Assembly: GCA_014192545.1 (NCBI GenBank)
Contig: BJHL01000001.1
Location: forward strand, 914,134-978,133
Length of the DNA: 64,000 nucleotides
Direction: 5' to 3'
Source of the DNA: Phycisphaerae bacterium
Lineage (GTDB): Bacteria > Planctomycetota > Phycisphaerae > Phycisphaerales > UBA1924
Below, one piece after another: positions 16,995 to 25,655 of the stretch (the first letter of the stretch is position 1; every line of letters begins with the position of its first letter). Both the position numbers and the translations under genes were made by a program. The notes under the pieces are model-generated. The model worked only from the letters and a program-made list of their open reading frames with translations, did no database searches and was not told the origin of the DNA.

Positions 16995-18080
16995 TTAGTC
17001 GTCTTCACCTCCGTCTGCTGCGTGAGAACTCGAAGGCTCTGTGTTGAGTTGTCCTTCGCCGCTCTGGTCGTTGCCATCAGAGCCGCTTTCGCCTTCGAAG
17101 CGCGTTGCCAACGTCCATGTCTCCAGGCCCTGTTCCGTGAGCCATCGGGCGAGCACGCTTGTGTAACCGTGCGTCACACCCACGCGCGAAGCGCCGGTTG
17201 CCTTGATTGTTTCGAGCAGTCCAGGCCAGTCCGCATGGTCGCTGAGCACAAAGCCGCGATCAACGCCGCGCCTGCGTCGCGGGCCTCGCACACGCATCCA
17301 TCCGCTCGCGAAGGCTTCGCTTCGCTGGCCGAACTTGCGAGCCCACGCACTGTTGTCGGCTCCGGGCGGCGCGATGACAATGCCGCGGCCCATTGCGGCT
17401 TTCACGTTCATCTTGTCTGCGCGCTCGCAAGCAGGTAGCTTTACACCAGCCGCTGCATAGATCGGCAGGAACTTCTCGACCGCGCCGTGGACGAAGACGG
17501 GACCGATGCTCGCATCAAGCAGTGAAAGCACGCTCTGTGCTTTGCCCAGCGCGTACGCATACACGATGGACGTCACGCCCTCACTCGCATTGCTCGCCCA
17601 CCACGCGTTTATCTGCTGCCCAATCACATGCCGCGGCTGCCAGCGATAAATTGGCAAGCCGAACGTGCTTTCGGTGATGAACGTATGACAACGAATCGGC
17701 TGCATCAATTCGCCCGTGCAATCGCGTTCGGTTTTGTAATCGCCACTGACGACCCACACTTCGCCCTTGTGCTCGATGCGCACCATGGCCGAGCCCAGCA
17801 CATGCCCCGCAGGATGCAGGCTCACGCGCACATCGCCCACGCTGAATTCATCGCCGAAGGCGGCACCGCTCGCGCGCACCTTGCCCAAGCGTGCAAGCAC
17901 AACATCTACGCCGCTGGTTGCGCAGAGATATTCGTCAGCGCCGTACCTCGCATGATCGCTGTGCGCATGAGTGATGATGGCTTTGTCACCAGCGCCAGGC
18001 CGCCACGGGTCGATGTAGAAATCGCCAAGCGGGCAATACAGACCCTTCTCAGTATTGACGAGCAACTCCGCCACACGCAA
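16995..18080 (-). CDS. Ligase-associated DNA exonuclease (metallo-beta-lactamase fold)
   Basis: This matches the putative mRNA 3'-processing-factor/SNM1-like exonucleases that accompany bacterial ATP-dependent ligases. It has the metal motif ITHAHSDHARYG (HxHxDH), then HPAGHVLGSAM, VVSGDYKTE and FVLSDHADWPGL. The C-terminus carries a 35-residue Ser/Glu/Asp-rich tail that is probably disordered. Such exonucleases usually sit with the ligase, an Lhr helicase and a phosphoesterase. Only ligase and exonuclease are present here. The pair is expected to act in end processing during DNA repair. Confidence 0.9.
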   Translation of the reverse strand: MRVAELLVNTEKGLYCPLGDFYIDPWRPGAGDKAIITHAHSDHARYGADEYLCATSGVDVVLARLGKVRASGAAFGDEFSVGDVRVSLHPAGHVLGSAMVRIEHKGEVWVVSGDYKTERDCTGELMQPIRCHTFITESTFGLPIYRWQPRHVIGQQINAWWASNASEGVTSIVYAYALGKAQSVLSLLDASIGPVFVHGAVEKFLPIYAAAGVKLPACERADKMNVKAAMGRGIVIAPPGADNSAWARKFGQRSEAFASGWMRVRGPRRRRGVDRGFVLSDHADWPGLLETIKATGASRVGVTHGYTSVLARWLTEQGLETWTLATRFEGESGSDGNDQSGEGQLNTEPSSSHAADGGEDD

Positions 18081-18112
18081 GTGTTCGCTTGCAATCGCGC
18101 GACCGATGTGAA

Positions 18113-19462
18113 TTACTTCTCACCATCCATCACTCGGCGTATGCCCAGTGCACCAATCGCAAAGCCCACGATTGCAAACCCAATCAGCACCGCAAACGGC
18201 AACATGAGTTCTTGCATGCTCATGCCGCGCCAAATCGTGCCTTCAAAGGCCAGCACGCCCCACTTGAACGGGCTCACGTTGCTCAGCGTTTGCATCCAAC
18301 TGGGCATAAAGAACAGCGGAATCGTGCCGCCGCCGATCATCGCGAGTACCAGTGCGATGCCTCTTGCGATTCCCGCCGCTCCTTCGCGGCTGGCAATTAA
18401 CCCGGCCATCGCCATCATCACGCCTGCAAAGCCAACGGCATTCAGCGACACGGCAACCAGATACATGGGCCAGTTGCCAACTTGCACGCCCAGCAGCAGC
18501 ATCGCGCCTGTCAACATCGCTTGCACCAGCACGCACGCAATCGCACAGCCCAGGCCCTTGCCTAGCAGCACTTGCACGCGCGTCATTGGGCTCAGCCGCA
18601 AGCGCCGCAGCGTGCCAGCCGAGCGTTCCTCAGCGATTGAAACTGTAAAGGCCAGCACGCAGCCCATGAGCCCCCATACGACGCCTTGCGGCATGGAAAC
18701 TTCCCAGCTACTTGTGGGCCGCTTCTTATCGTCGCCGCCAGCGGCGAGTTCCCTTGATGTGACTTTGATGGGCGACCAGTTGCCCAGCACATTACTCGCC
18801 GTGTCGTCGCTTGTAGCAGTGCCTTGGGTCGCTCCCGATGCCTGCAAACTCTCGACGCTTGAAAGCAGCGAACTAAACGCGAGTTTCTGCACGGGGTTGA
18901 GGTCAGATTGAGCAATTCGCGACTTCGCGTCAGTGACGAGCTTCTTGGTGCGCGTCGTGTCGCTCAGCGTGCTGCCGAGCACGCGGAAGCCGTATTGATT
19001 CAACTTGCCTTCCAGCATCCCGGCTTCAGCTTTGCGCGATGGATCAACCACCGTCTCCAGTTGCAGCGAGCCGCCAGTGAAAATCGTCTCCGCGGCTGCT
19101 TCGAAGCCTTTGGGAATCACCACGATCGCACTCGCAGTGCCCTTGCGCAGCAGCGTTTCCGCTTCGGTTCGCGTCAGCGCTGGCTCGGGAGCGATGACTT
19201 TGCCGTCGGTATCCTTCAAACTCGGCAAGATTTTCAGCACACTATCGCCGCGAAGGTCGCTCACGAACCCCTTGCTCGCTGGCCCGTTGTCTTCATTGAC
19301 GAGCGCGATGCGCATGCCCCCGCCCGCGCCACCTGAATCGCGAAAGATCGCGCCAAACAGCAGCGCAAACAAAATCGGAAAAACAAAAACCGAGAAAAAT
19401 CCGCCCTTATCGCGAAAGAGCAGACGGAGGTCCTTGAAGGCGATGGCGAAGATGCTGTTCAT
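18113..19462 (-). CDS. ABC-2 type transporter permease
   Basis: The architecture is that of YhgE/NatB-like exporters. One N-terminal helix (FFSVFVFPILFALLFGAIF) is followed by a large extracytoplasmic domain of about 200 residues. A cluster of about five helices ends the protein, with the ABC-2 signature region EERSAGTLRRLRLSPMTRVQ. The start MNSIFAIAFKDLRLLFRD at 19462 is typical of the family; the longer ORF adds only twelve residues. It is paired with the ATPase upstream on the same strand. Substrate unknown (lipid, drug or Na+ export are options). Confidence 0.88.
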   Translation of the reverse strand: MNSIFAIAFKDLRLLFRDKGGFFSVFVFPILFALLFGAIFRDSGGAGGGMRIALVNEDNGPASKGFVSDLRGDSVLKILPSLKDTDGKVIAPEPALTRTEAETLLRKGTASAIVVIPKGFEAAAETIFTGGSLQLETVVDPSRKAEAGMLEGKLNQYGFRVLGSTLSDTTRTKKLVTDAKSRIAQSDLNPVQKLAFSSLLSSVESLQASGATQGTATSDDTASNVLGNWSPIKVTSRELAAGGDDKKRPTSSWEVSMPQGVVWGLMGCVLAFTVSIAEERSAGTLRRLRLSPMTRVQVLLGKGLGCAIACVLVQAMLTGAMLLLGVQVGNWPMYLVAVSLNAVGFAGVMMAMAGLIASREGAAGIARGIALVLAMIGGGTIPLFFMPSWMQTLSNVSPFKWGVLAFEGTIWRGMSMQELMLPFAVLIGFAIVGFAIGALGIRRVMDGEK

Positions 19463-19623
19463 GCGTACACGCTTAGCGTGCATCGCTAGCTTACGCAATC
19501 GGCGTCGCTTCGCTTCATGTGCGTGGCGACGTGCTCAACAAACCGCCAATCGTGCGAGTCTCGATCTCGATCCGTTGCTTGCCGTTGCACAGGCGTTTTG
19601 CGCACACGCACAGGGATGCACAT

Positions 19624-20481
19624 TCAATCGCGCATGCTTCGGCCCGTCAGTGCAAGGAAGACGGACTCCAAATCGGGTGCGTCGATTCGGACATTGGTCG
19701 CTGTTCCAGCCGCCATGACCCGGGCAATTTCCTTCAGCGGGTCAGCCGTTTCGATGCGTTCCTGGCTGTCGCCATGCGAAACCGTCACGACCGTGTGACC
19801 ACCGTGAGCGGCCGTCAGCTCGCTCAGCGTGCCCTGTGCCAGCACTTTGCCTTTATCCATGATCGCGATGCGGTCACAGAGCTTGCTGGCTTCCTCCATA
19901 TAATGCGTCGTATAGATGATCGTCCGGCCTTCGCTCGCCAGTTTGCGAACGACATCAATCAAGTTGTTCCGGCTGTGCGGATCAACCCCCGCCGTGGGCT
20001 CGTCCAGCAGCAGCAGCGGCGGATCATGAATCAGCGCGACGGCTAAATTCAGCCGGCGTTTCATCCCGCCCGAGTACGTCACCACGCGATCCTGCCGACG
20101 AGGCGACAAGCCGACAAGTTCGAGAACCGTGTCCACGCGCTTGCTGAGTGCATCGCCCGACAACTCATACAACTTGCCGAAAAACCGCAAGTTCTCCTCA
20201 CCCGTGAGCTGCTCATACAGCGCCAGTTCCTGCGGCGCAACGCCCAGATGCAGCCGGGCCGTGCTGGTGGTGGGGGCCCCCGCACCCTCAATATTCACCG
20301 TGCCCTCGTCAGGAGAAATCAGTCCCGTCGCCATGCCAATGGTCGTGGACTTACCCGCGCCGTTAGGCCCCAGCAACCCAAACACCTCGCCCTTGCGCAC
20401 CGTGAGCGACACGCCATCCACCGCGACCACCCGCCGACTAGCGGGGCCGAAATGCTTGCGGAGATTGGTGAGCGTGAGCAT
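19624..20481 (-). CDS. ABC transporter ATP-binding protein of the ABC-2 exporter
   Basis: A 285-residue ATPase of the daunorubicin/NatA type. Walker A is LLGPNGAGKSTT, the Q-loop VAPQELALYEQLTGEENL, signature YSGGMKRRL, Walker B LLLLDEPTAGVDPHSR and H-loop YTTHYMEEA. GLISPDEGTVNIEG is the usual text after Walker A. It lies 161 bp upstream of the permease gene on the same strand and 33 bp after rpiB. Together with the permease it forms a two-component exporter. Confidence 0.92.
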   Translation of the reverse strand: MLTLTNLRKHFGPASRRVVAVDGVSLTVRKGEVFGLLGPNGAGKSTTIGMATGLISPDEGTVNIEGAGAPTTSTARLHLGVAPQELALYEQLTGEENLRFFGKLYELSGDALSKRVDTVLELVGLSPRRQDRVVTYSGGMKRRLNLAVALIHDPPLLLLDEPTAGVDPHSRNNLIDVVRKLASEGRTIIYTTHYMEEASKLCDRIAIMDKGKVLAQGTLSELTAAHGGHTVVTVSHGDSQERIETADPLKEIARVMAAGTATNVRIDAPDLESVFLALTGRSMRD

Positions 20482-20514
20482 GGAGGAGCATAGAGCCGGG
20501 ACGATTCACCTGCG

Positions 20515-20979
20515 TTATTCGACGATGCCCGCCGGGTCCTTCCCCTTCTCGATCGCTTCGATCTTATGAATCCGCCGCGTGTGCCGGCCGCCTTCAAACG
20601 CGCTCTCGAGGAACGAATCGACGATCTTTTCAATCAGCCGCTGGCCCAGCAAATCCGCGCTCATGCAAATTACGTTTGCGTTGTTGTGGCTGCGGGCCAG
20701 GTGTGCCGTCATTTCGTCATGCACCACCGCCGCACGCACGCCCGAGACCTTGTTCGCGGCGATGCTCATCCCGATGCCCGTGCCGCACAGCAGCACGCCC
20801 AGATCAGCCTTCCCCTCGGCAACGGCCCGCCCAACCTGAAACGCACGATCGGGATAATCCGCGGGCGGCCCAGAAATATCACCCATCACGACGGCGTCAT
20901 GCCCTTCGCGTTGCAGTTTTTCCTGCAGTTGCTTGATACCGGTGTACCCGCGATGGTCAGCCGACAGTGCGATGCGCAT
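20515..20979 (-). CDS. rpiB: Ribose-5-phosphate isomerase B
   Basis: RpiB interconverts ribose 5-phosphate and ribulose 5-phosphate in the pentose phosphate pathway. It starts MRIALSADHRGYTGIKQL and has the phosphate/active-site loops LLCGTGIGMSIAANKV and ARSHNNANVICMSAD. The length of 154 residues is normal. ATG 20979 has AAAGGAG upstream; the longer ORF is not needed. It is divergent from the lipoprotein gene at 21049 across about 70 bp. The 33-bp gap to the ABC ATPase suggests co-transcription. Confidence 0.94.
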   Translation of the reverse strand: MRIALSADHRGYTGIKQLQEKLQREGHDAVVMGDISGPPADYPDRAFQVGRAVAEGKADLGVLLCGTGIGMSIAANKVSGVRAAVVHDEMTAHLARSHNNANVICMSADLLGQRLIEKIVDSFLESAFEGGRHTRRIHKIEAIEKGKDPAGIVE

Positions 20980-21048
20980 AACCGCTCCTTTGCCGCACTG
21001 TAGTTCGTGAATTCCCCCGCGCACGCCGCCGCTCACGTACCCTCGATC

Positions 21049-21642
21049 ATGCGCATCGCGTCCCTCCTCGTGCTTGCTCTGCTCGTGCCCACGCTGGCCG
21101 CCTGCTCCGTGCGATTTGGCGGCTCAAAATCCGTCGACAAAACCCTCGCCGATTTGCGAACCGAGAACAAACATCTCAAGTCGCAACTCGCCGATGCTCA
21201 GGGCCAATTGCAGGAACTTGCCGCCCGCACAAACGCCGGTGAAACCTCACCATTTTCCGTTGGTGAAATCGCTCTCGCCACGCCAGAGGTCGTTAGCGTC
21301 GCCTTCGCCAGTTCCGCCGGCATCGACAAGCGCGACCCAACCAACCCCAAGCTCGTGCTCGACGTCGTCACGCTCGATGGCCGTTCCCGCTTTACGCAAG
21401 CCGTGGGTCAACTTCGCGTTACCGCGTCGACGCAGGACCGGCAACTTGCCGATATCACCCTCAGCCCCACGCAATTACGCGAGGCCTACCGCTCGAGCGT
21501 TCTGGGCACGCGTTACGCCCTTGAAGTCGCCCTGCCGCCGGAAGTTCTTGCCGCCAAGCAGCCCATCACGCTCAACGCCCAGTTGCTTGACGCCGCGGGC
21601 CGCACACTCATCACTGAGCGCGTGCTGACGACTGGCGAATAG
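21049..21642 (+). CDS. Lipoprotein with short coiled coil
   Basis: The signal peptide MRIASLLVLALLVPTLAAC has a good lipobox (LAAC). A short coiled coil follows (TLADLRTENKHLKSQLADAQ), then a beta-rich domain of about 120 residues (VSVAFASSAGIDKRD, then LRVTASTQDRQLADI). I do not recognise the family. The preferred start is ATG 21049; the upstream extension lacks signal character. It is followed by an imperfect long-stem terminator. Confidence 0.75.
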   Translation: MRIASLLVLALLVPTLAACSVRFGGSKSVDKTLADLRTENKHLKSQLADAQGQLQELAARTNAGETSPFSVGEIALATPEVVSVAFASSAGIDKRDPTNPKLVLDVVTLDGRSRFTQAVGQLRVTASTQDRQLADITLSPTQLREAYRSSVLGTRYALEVALPPEVLAAKQPITLNAQLLDAAGRTLITERVLTTGE

Positions 21643-21697
21643 TCGCGACTGGTGATGCCACCCGTGCCTCGCCGTGCAGAGACCGTAGACAAACATG

Positions 21698-21775
21698 AGC
21701 AATCACGCGCGAAGGCGCACAAACGGCGTCTGCCAAGTGATTCATGCGCCTTGATGCGCGATTGCTACGTTTTTT
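21698..21775 (+). terminator. Imperfect long-stem terminator after the lipoprotein
   Basis: A 22-nt arm at 21698-21719 (AGCAATCACGCG...AAGGCGCA) is complementary, with four mismatches, to 21745-21766. A run of six T follows at 21770-21775. The loop of about 25 nt is long, so efficiency is uncertain, but the position fits termination of the upstream gene. Confidence 0.55.
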
Positions 21776-21841
21776 CGAGGTTTGCTGCGTCTTCTGAGTC
21801 TGCCCGCCGATTGCCCATCTAGCCGATAATGCCATGCCCGC

Positions 21842-22492
21842 ATGCCCTCGCGCGACGACCAACCCCCATCCGCCGCCGCACGTCGCGATGAACTGCGCGC
21901 CCTGACCGCTCGCTGCGTCGCGGGGAATGAAGCCGCGTTCGCCGACTTATCCAATCGCCTGCGGCCCGCGCTCGTCCGGCTGTTCACCGAGAAAATGTCC
22001 GCCAAGCCTGACCTCGCCGACGACCTCGCCCAGCGAGCGCTCATCGGCTTGTGGCAAGCCCTGACGACCGGGCGCTACGACGAATCGCGATCAGCAGTCA
22101 CGACGTTCGCGTTCGCGGTTGCGCACAAAGTCTGGCTGCAGCACATCCGCGCCGCAGGCCGGGCCGATGCCGCTCTGACGCGATACACCCGTTTGGTCGC
22201 CGTCAGCCACCAGCGCGAGCAGCAGCCGCCAGCCGAACCTGCTCAGCACGCGGCGTTGCTCGAATCGCTGCGCAGTGCGCTCGCTGGCGCGGGCGACACG
22301 CAACTGACCGACGAAGAACGCTGGCTGGTTCGCAACTGGGCAGGCGGCCAGTCCGACCGAGACCTCGCGAAAGTTATGGGTATTGCCCCCAGCAACGTCA
22401 ATGTCCGCAAGCAACGGGCATACGCCAAATTACGTGCGTACCTCCAGCGGCTGGGCTTTGGTGACGCCCCCGCCGACGAAGCTGGCGACTGA
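21842..22492 (+). CDS. ECF-type RNA polymerase sigma factor
   Basis: A 216-residue sigma factor. Region 2 includes RPALVRLFTEKMSAKPDLAD followed by DLAQRALIGLWQAL, with promoter-melting sequence SAVTTFAFAVAHKVWLQHIR. Region 4 is LTDEERWLVRNWAGGQSDRD, then LAKVMGIAPSNVNVRKQRAY, a helix-turn-helix. It lacks region 3, as expected for ECF factors. It directs RNA polymerase to a special set of promoters. The next gene, in the same orientation, encodes a one-pass membrane protein that fits the position of an anti-sigma factor. Confidence 0.88.
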   Translation: MPSRDDQPPSAAARRDELRALTARCVAGNEAAFADLSNRLRPALVRLFTEKMSAKPDLADDLAQRALIGLWQALTTGRYDESRSAVTTFAFAVAHKVWLQHIRAAGRADAALTRYTRLVAVSHQREQQPPAEPAQHAALLESLRSALAGAGDTQLTDEERWLVRNWAGGQSDRDLAKVMGIAPSNVNVRKQRAYAKLRAYLQRLGFGDAPADEAGD

Positions 22493-22613
22493 AAACGCCT
22501 GAAAGCACGCAAAAACAAGACCTGAACACATCGCCGCCGCAGGCGAACAACAACGCAGAACGTGTCGCGGCTTCCTGCCCGCAACGCACGCGCGGACACG
22601 TCGGAGTATTGCC

Positions 22614-23483
22614 TTGCCCACCGACAATCCCAACTCGCCCAACTCGCCCGCCGGCGGCCACCAGCGCGATGATTCCGTGCGGGATGATTTGGTACTCGAT
22701 GATCTGGTACGTCAAACCCTCGACCTCGAATCCTTCGAGCGCGATGTGCAACGTGAGATGCAGAGTGCGCCGCTGCCGCTTCGCTTGCAGTCGCCTGTTA
22801 TTGTCACTTCGGTCAGTTCGGGCTCGCCGCGTCGCAACTTGGCGTTGTGGCTGGGTTCTGGCCTCGCGGCGGCTGCCGCTCTCACTATGGCGGTTGTGGT
22901 GCTTGCTCCCAAGCCTCAGCCAGCACCAGTGCCGATTGCTCGAAACGAAAACCCGATGCGAGAGCGTGCACGCGACACTGCGAGCGATATCGCGAGCAAC
23001 AATTCGGCCAGCAATTCGCCTAGCAATTCGTCGAGCGACGCCGTCATTCGCACCGTCTCGCAACCCGTGCGTGACGATGACATGCAGCAGTTTGCCTACC
23101 TCGATCCTGACATCGCCACAGGCTTGCCCAATCTGGCCTCCGAGCGATCAGTCGTCTTGGCGGTCTATCAAGGCAACGCCCCGCGCGACTGCGAGTGCCT
23201 CGCGTGGAGCGTCGAAAAGCCTGGCGACTGGGACTCTGCCAAAGGCAGCGTGCTCGAGCAAGCTCTGGCCCAGCCCTGCATGCGCGATGCAAGCTCGCTC
23301 ACCCTCGTCAAAATCACCGGCCCGCGTTTGCTGCTGCCCTTTCACGACGACGACGCCCGCGCCCTGGCCCGCTGCGTTCCCTCAAGCAACTGCGATGAAG
23401 CATGCGCGTTTGAAGCTGCCAGCCAATGCGTTTCTGATGACTTGCACGTGCAAACTCGCACGATTGATTGGGCTGTGCGGTAG
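22614..23483 (+). CDS. One-pass membrane protein with Cys-rich exterior, putative anti-sigma factor
   Basis: About 80 cytoplasmic residues (LVLDDLVRQTLDLESFERDV) precede one transmembrane helix (LALWLGSGLAAAAALTMAVV). An Asn/Ser-rich linker and an external domain with seven Cys follow (DCECLAW, then RCVPSSNCDEACAF). The order, with a sigma factor upstream, and the topology suggest an anti-sigma factor, but there is no HxxxCxxC zinc motif, so this is inference. The clustered external Cys could sense redox or form disulfides. The start is TTG 22614 preceded by CGGAG. A longer ORF in another frame covers the same bases but is a shadow. Confidence 0.65.
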   Translation: MPTDNPNSPNSPAGGHQRDDSVRDDLVLDDLVRQTLDLESFERDVQREMQSAPLPLRLQSPVIVTSVSSGSPRRNLALWLGSGLAAAAALTMAVVVLAPKPQPAPVPIARNENPMRERARDTASDIASNNSASNSPSNSSSDAVIRTVSQPVRDDDMQQFAYLDPDIATGLPNLASERSVVLAVYQGNAPRDCECLAWSVEKPGDWDSAKGSVLEQALAQPCMRDASSLTLVKITGPRLLLPFHDDDARALARCVPSSNCDEACAFEAASQCVSDDLHVQTRTIDWAVR

Positions 23484-23512
23484 TAATCTGCTAGTTGTCA
23501 GAGATTCAAGAC

Positions 23513-24730
23513 TCATTTGAGCAATCCACGAAATTCTTGTGCCCGTGGGTGATCCGGAAAGTCTGTGAGTAGCTGGGTCGCAAGCGGTTGCAAGCTCGCC
23601 CGATCGCTACCAGCCTCGCGAAGTGAATCAAACCACGCTTCCGCGACTTCGGCTCTGAAAGGCATGTAGTGTACAGCTGCAGCCTGCGCCTCCTCGCCAG
23701 CGTCCAGTAGACTGGTTGAGAGAGAGGCGTCCAACGCGTCCAACGCAGACGAAGGCGCGGCATCAATCATATGTTTGACAGTGGTCGCAAGTTCGAGCTT
23801 GGTCGCTCGGTCAAGGCCTGACCGACGAATACGCACGAGCGCGTCGCGCATGCAGAAAAGTTCATCAAGTCCGACCTTACGACCGTCCAGCCAAGCTTGT
23901 AGAAAACTCAAGCGGGTTCGAATCGGGATCGAGTTCTGGTCGAGCACCGTCAGGACAACTCCGGATGTGCTAGTTGCAAAAGTATCGCGTGCGGGCAAGG
24001 TCTGAGTTCGATTCAAGGCCTCGAGTGCGGCGGCATTGTCCCCGCAGGCTACGGCGTTGGTGGCCCAGTCAGTCAAGATTTGACGACGATCAAGCGTCAT
24101 GTCGGATGCCCCTTGACGATCACTTGCAATAAGAATCGCATCGTCGAGCGCCCGCAGAGCATTAACACGGTCTGCATGTGCCGGATGATGCAGAGCATCT
24201 ATATGCGCGAGCACGATCGCGTATGAAAATTCAGGTTGGTCTGTTCGAGCCTGTTCGAGAATAGGACGACATGCAACTGTGGCATCGCGCGCAATCTCAA
24301 ATTCAACCCCCGGCAGTGTTTCAACGTTGATTCGTTCACGCCGTATTCGTTGCACGACTGCCAGCGCATAATTCCCCCACCGACAACGTGTGAAGCAAGT
24401 GTCCGCGTCGCTAATCGCGGTTCTTGCGACAGTCAATTGTTCATCACGAAGGTAAGATACATCACAAAGCAAATAAAGTTGGCGGCGAAATGCTTCGACT
24501 TCAAGTGGATTCGTTTTGGCTTGCATGCTGGACTGAACCGCCACCATCGCATGTGCGAGTTCGATTCGAGCCGCGTCAGTAGTCTCCCGTTGTTGCAAAA
24601 AATACGTGATGATTTCAGTCCATCCTTGCACAGTTGACTGAGTCTCAACTTGCGGAGTCAAATCTGGCAACGAGCCGGGGGTTGAGGCAGTGATCGACAA
24701 AAGAGCAGATATCGTCAAGATCGAATTCAT
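23513..24730 (-). CDS. Exported helical-repeat protein of unknown function
   Basis: ATG 24730 has GAGGAA upstream and gives MNSILTISALLSITASTPGS, a plausible signal peptide. The remaining 390 residues are almost entirely alpha-helical with TPR-like spacing (for example ADRVNALRALDDAILIASDR, and later EEAQAAAVHYMPFRAEVAEA, ending in a TDFPDHPRAQEFRGLL turn). This suggests a periplasmic protein-interaction scaffold. No enzyme motif is seen. GC content is lower than in the flanking core genes. The next gene upstream on the same strand encodes a Cys-rich exported protein, so both may be co-expressed. Confidence 0.7.
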   Translation of the reverse strand: MNSILTISALLSITASTPGSLPDLTPQVETQSTVQGWTEIITYFLQQRETTDAARIELAHAMVAVQSSMQAKTNPLEVEAFRRQLYLLCDVSYLRDEQLTVARTAISDADTCFTRCRWGNYALAVVQRIRRERINVETLPGVEFEIARDATVACRPILEQARTDQPEFSYAIVLAHIDALHHPAHADRVNALRALDDAILIASDRQGASDMTLDRRQILTDWATNAVACGDNAAALEALNRTQTLPARDTFATSTSGVVLTVLDQNSIPIRTRLSFLQAWLDGRKVGLDELFCMRDALVRIRRSGLDRATKLELATTVKHMIDAAPSSALDALDASLSTSLLDAGEEAQAAAVHYMPFRAEVAEAWFDSLREAGSDRASLQPLATQLLTDFPDHPRAQEFRGLLK

Positions 24731-24781
24731 ATGTACTGTTCCTCGCTCGTGAATTAGTGTCATCAGCCTCTGAACGCCTCA

Positions 24782-25504
24782 TCAGTTATACGTGTCGCAT
24801 TCACCCGGGGAGCATTTGTCGGTGCATAGATTCTCACAATCGTTCGTCAGCGCAATGTCTGCTGTTGCAGTACTTGACGTTTCGCCACACGCCTTGAAGA
24901 AAGTACCCGGAATCGGACACGATGGACAACTTCCCGGATTGATCCACGATCCGCTTAATCGCCACTGATGAACGATCTGCGCTTTGCGATTCTTCACAAA
25001 ACTGACTGCGGCTCGACTAACGATGCGTTGGCAGGCGTTGGCTGCGATTTCACACTTCGCGGTCACAACTAGATTTGTCTGCCACGTCCATCCGACCGTC
25101 GCCGCGAGTTCGAATTTAATCGCTTCAGCGATATCACCCGTGATCTTGGGCGAAATCGAAAAGTTGAAGCTCTGTGTGAATGAAACGCTGCAAACGACGC
25201 CGCAATTCAATGGATTGATTTGGCCGCAATCGCCACGCTTGCAGCACGTCGGACAATTCAGGCAACGTCCTAGCGCGCTAAGTACTCGTCCGTTGGTCCC
25301 GGGCGTGAAAACCGCCGCTGAGTCTCGTCGTTCGCAGACGAGGTTCGCCACCTTGCAACAAACATCAACTGGAACAGGACATTCGCAGTCAGCTTTTGCT
25401 ACCGGCGCCCAAGCGCCCCATGACTGTGTCTGTGCGCGACACTGAGTTGAAGCAGCAAGCAAACATATCAGAATCTGAAGGAGCTGTTTGAATGTGGACC
25501 TCAT
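24782..25504 (-). CDS. Exported Cys-rich protein of unknown function
   Basis: The signal peptide MRSTFKQLLQILICLLAAST ends near AQTQ. The mature part of about 215 residues has over 20 Cys in clusters (ADCECPVPVDVCCKV, CLNCPTCCKRGDCG, PGSCPSCPIPG, and CENLCTDKCSPGECDTYN at the end), so it is probably disulfide-rich and extracellular. A central region without Cys (SVSFTQSFNFSISPKITG) looks like beta-sheet. No family is recognised. In Cys density it recalls the ORF at the left edge of the window. The codon mix is less GC-biased than in the core genes. Confidence 0.7.
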   Translation of the reverse strand: MRSTFKQLLQILICLLAASTQCRAQTQSWGAWAPVAKADCECPVPVDVCCKVANLVCERRDSAAVFTPGTNGRVLSALGRCLNCPTCCKRGDCGQINPLNCGVVCSVSFTQSFNFSISPKITGDIAEAIKFELAATVGWTWQTNLVVTAKCEIAANACQRIVSRAAVSFVKNRKAQIVHQWRLSGSWINPGSCPSCPIPGTFFKACGETSSTATADIALTNDCENLCTDKCSPGECDTYN

Positions 25505-25597
25505 AGTCTTGAGAGTACCCCCCCCCTCCTCTGCTTTGTCAAAAAAAATAACGAAAAATATTCAAATTAATTGTCCATCGGTGACATTCGCTTGCGC

Positions 25598-25630
25598 AAA
25601 CAAAACTGCACCCTCAGCGGTGCAGTTTCA
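25598..25630 (-). terminator. Terminator of the PEP-CTERM-like gene
   Basis: AAACTGCACC (25603-25612) pairs perfectly with GGTGCAGTTT (25619-25628) around a 6-nt loop. On the minus strand the stem runs into TGTTTG. It lies 28 bp past the end of the gene at 25656. Confidence 0.8.
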
Positions 25631-25655
25631 TTTACGTCCACACACTCAATCTCAC

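Noticed and set aside
22609..23520. 303-codon ORF overlapping the putative anti-sigma gene in another frame
   Set aside because: Ser/Arg/Pro-rich without helix pattern; the 22614 frame has a membrane helix and ordered domain.
25505..25597. Poly-C and poly-A runs between two exported-protein genes
   Set aside because: The CCCCCCCC and AAAAAAA tracts look like plain intergenic sequence; no promoter or hairpin could be supported.
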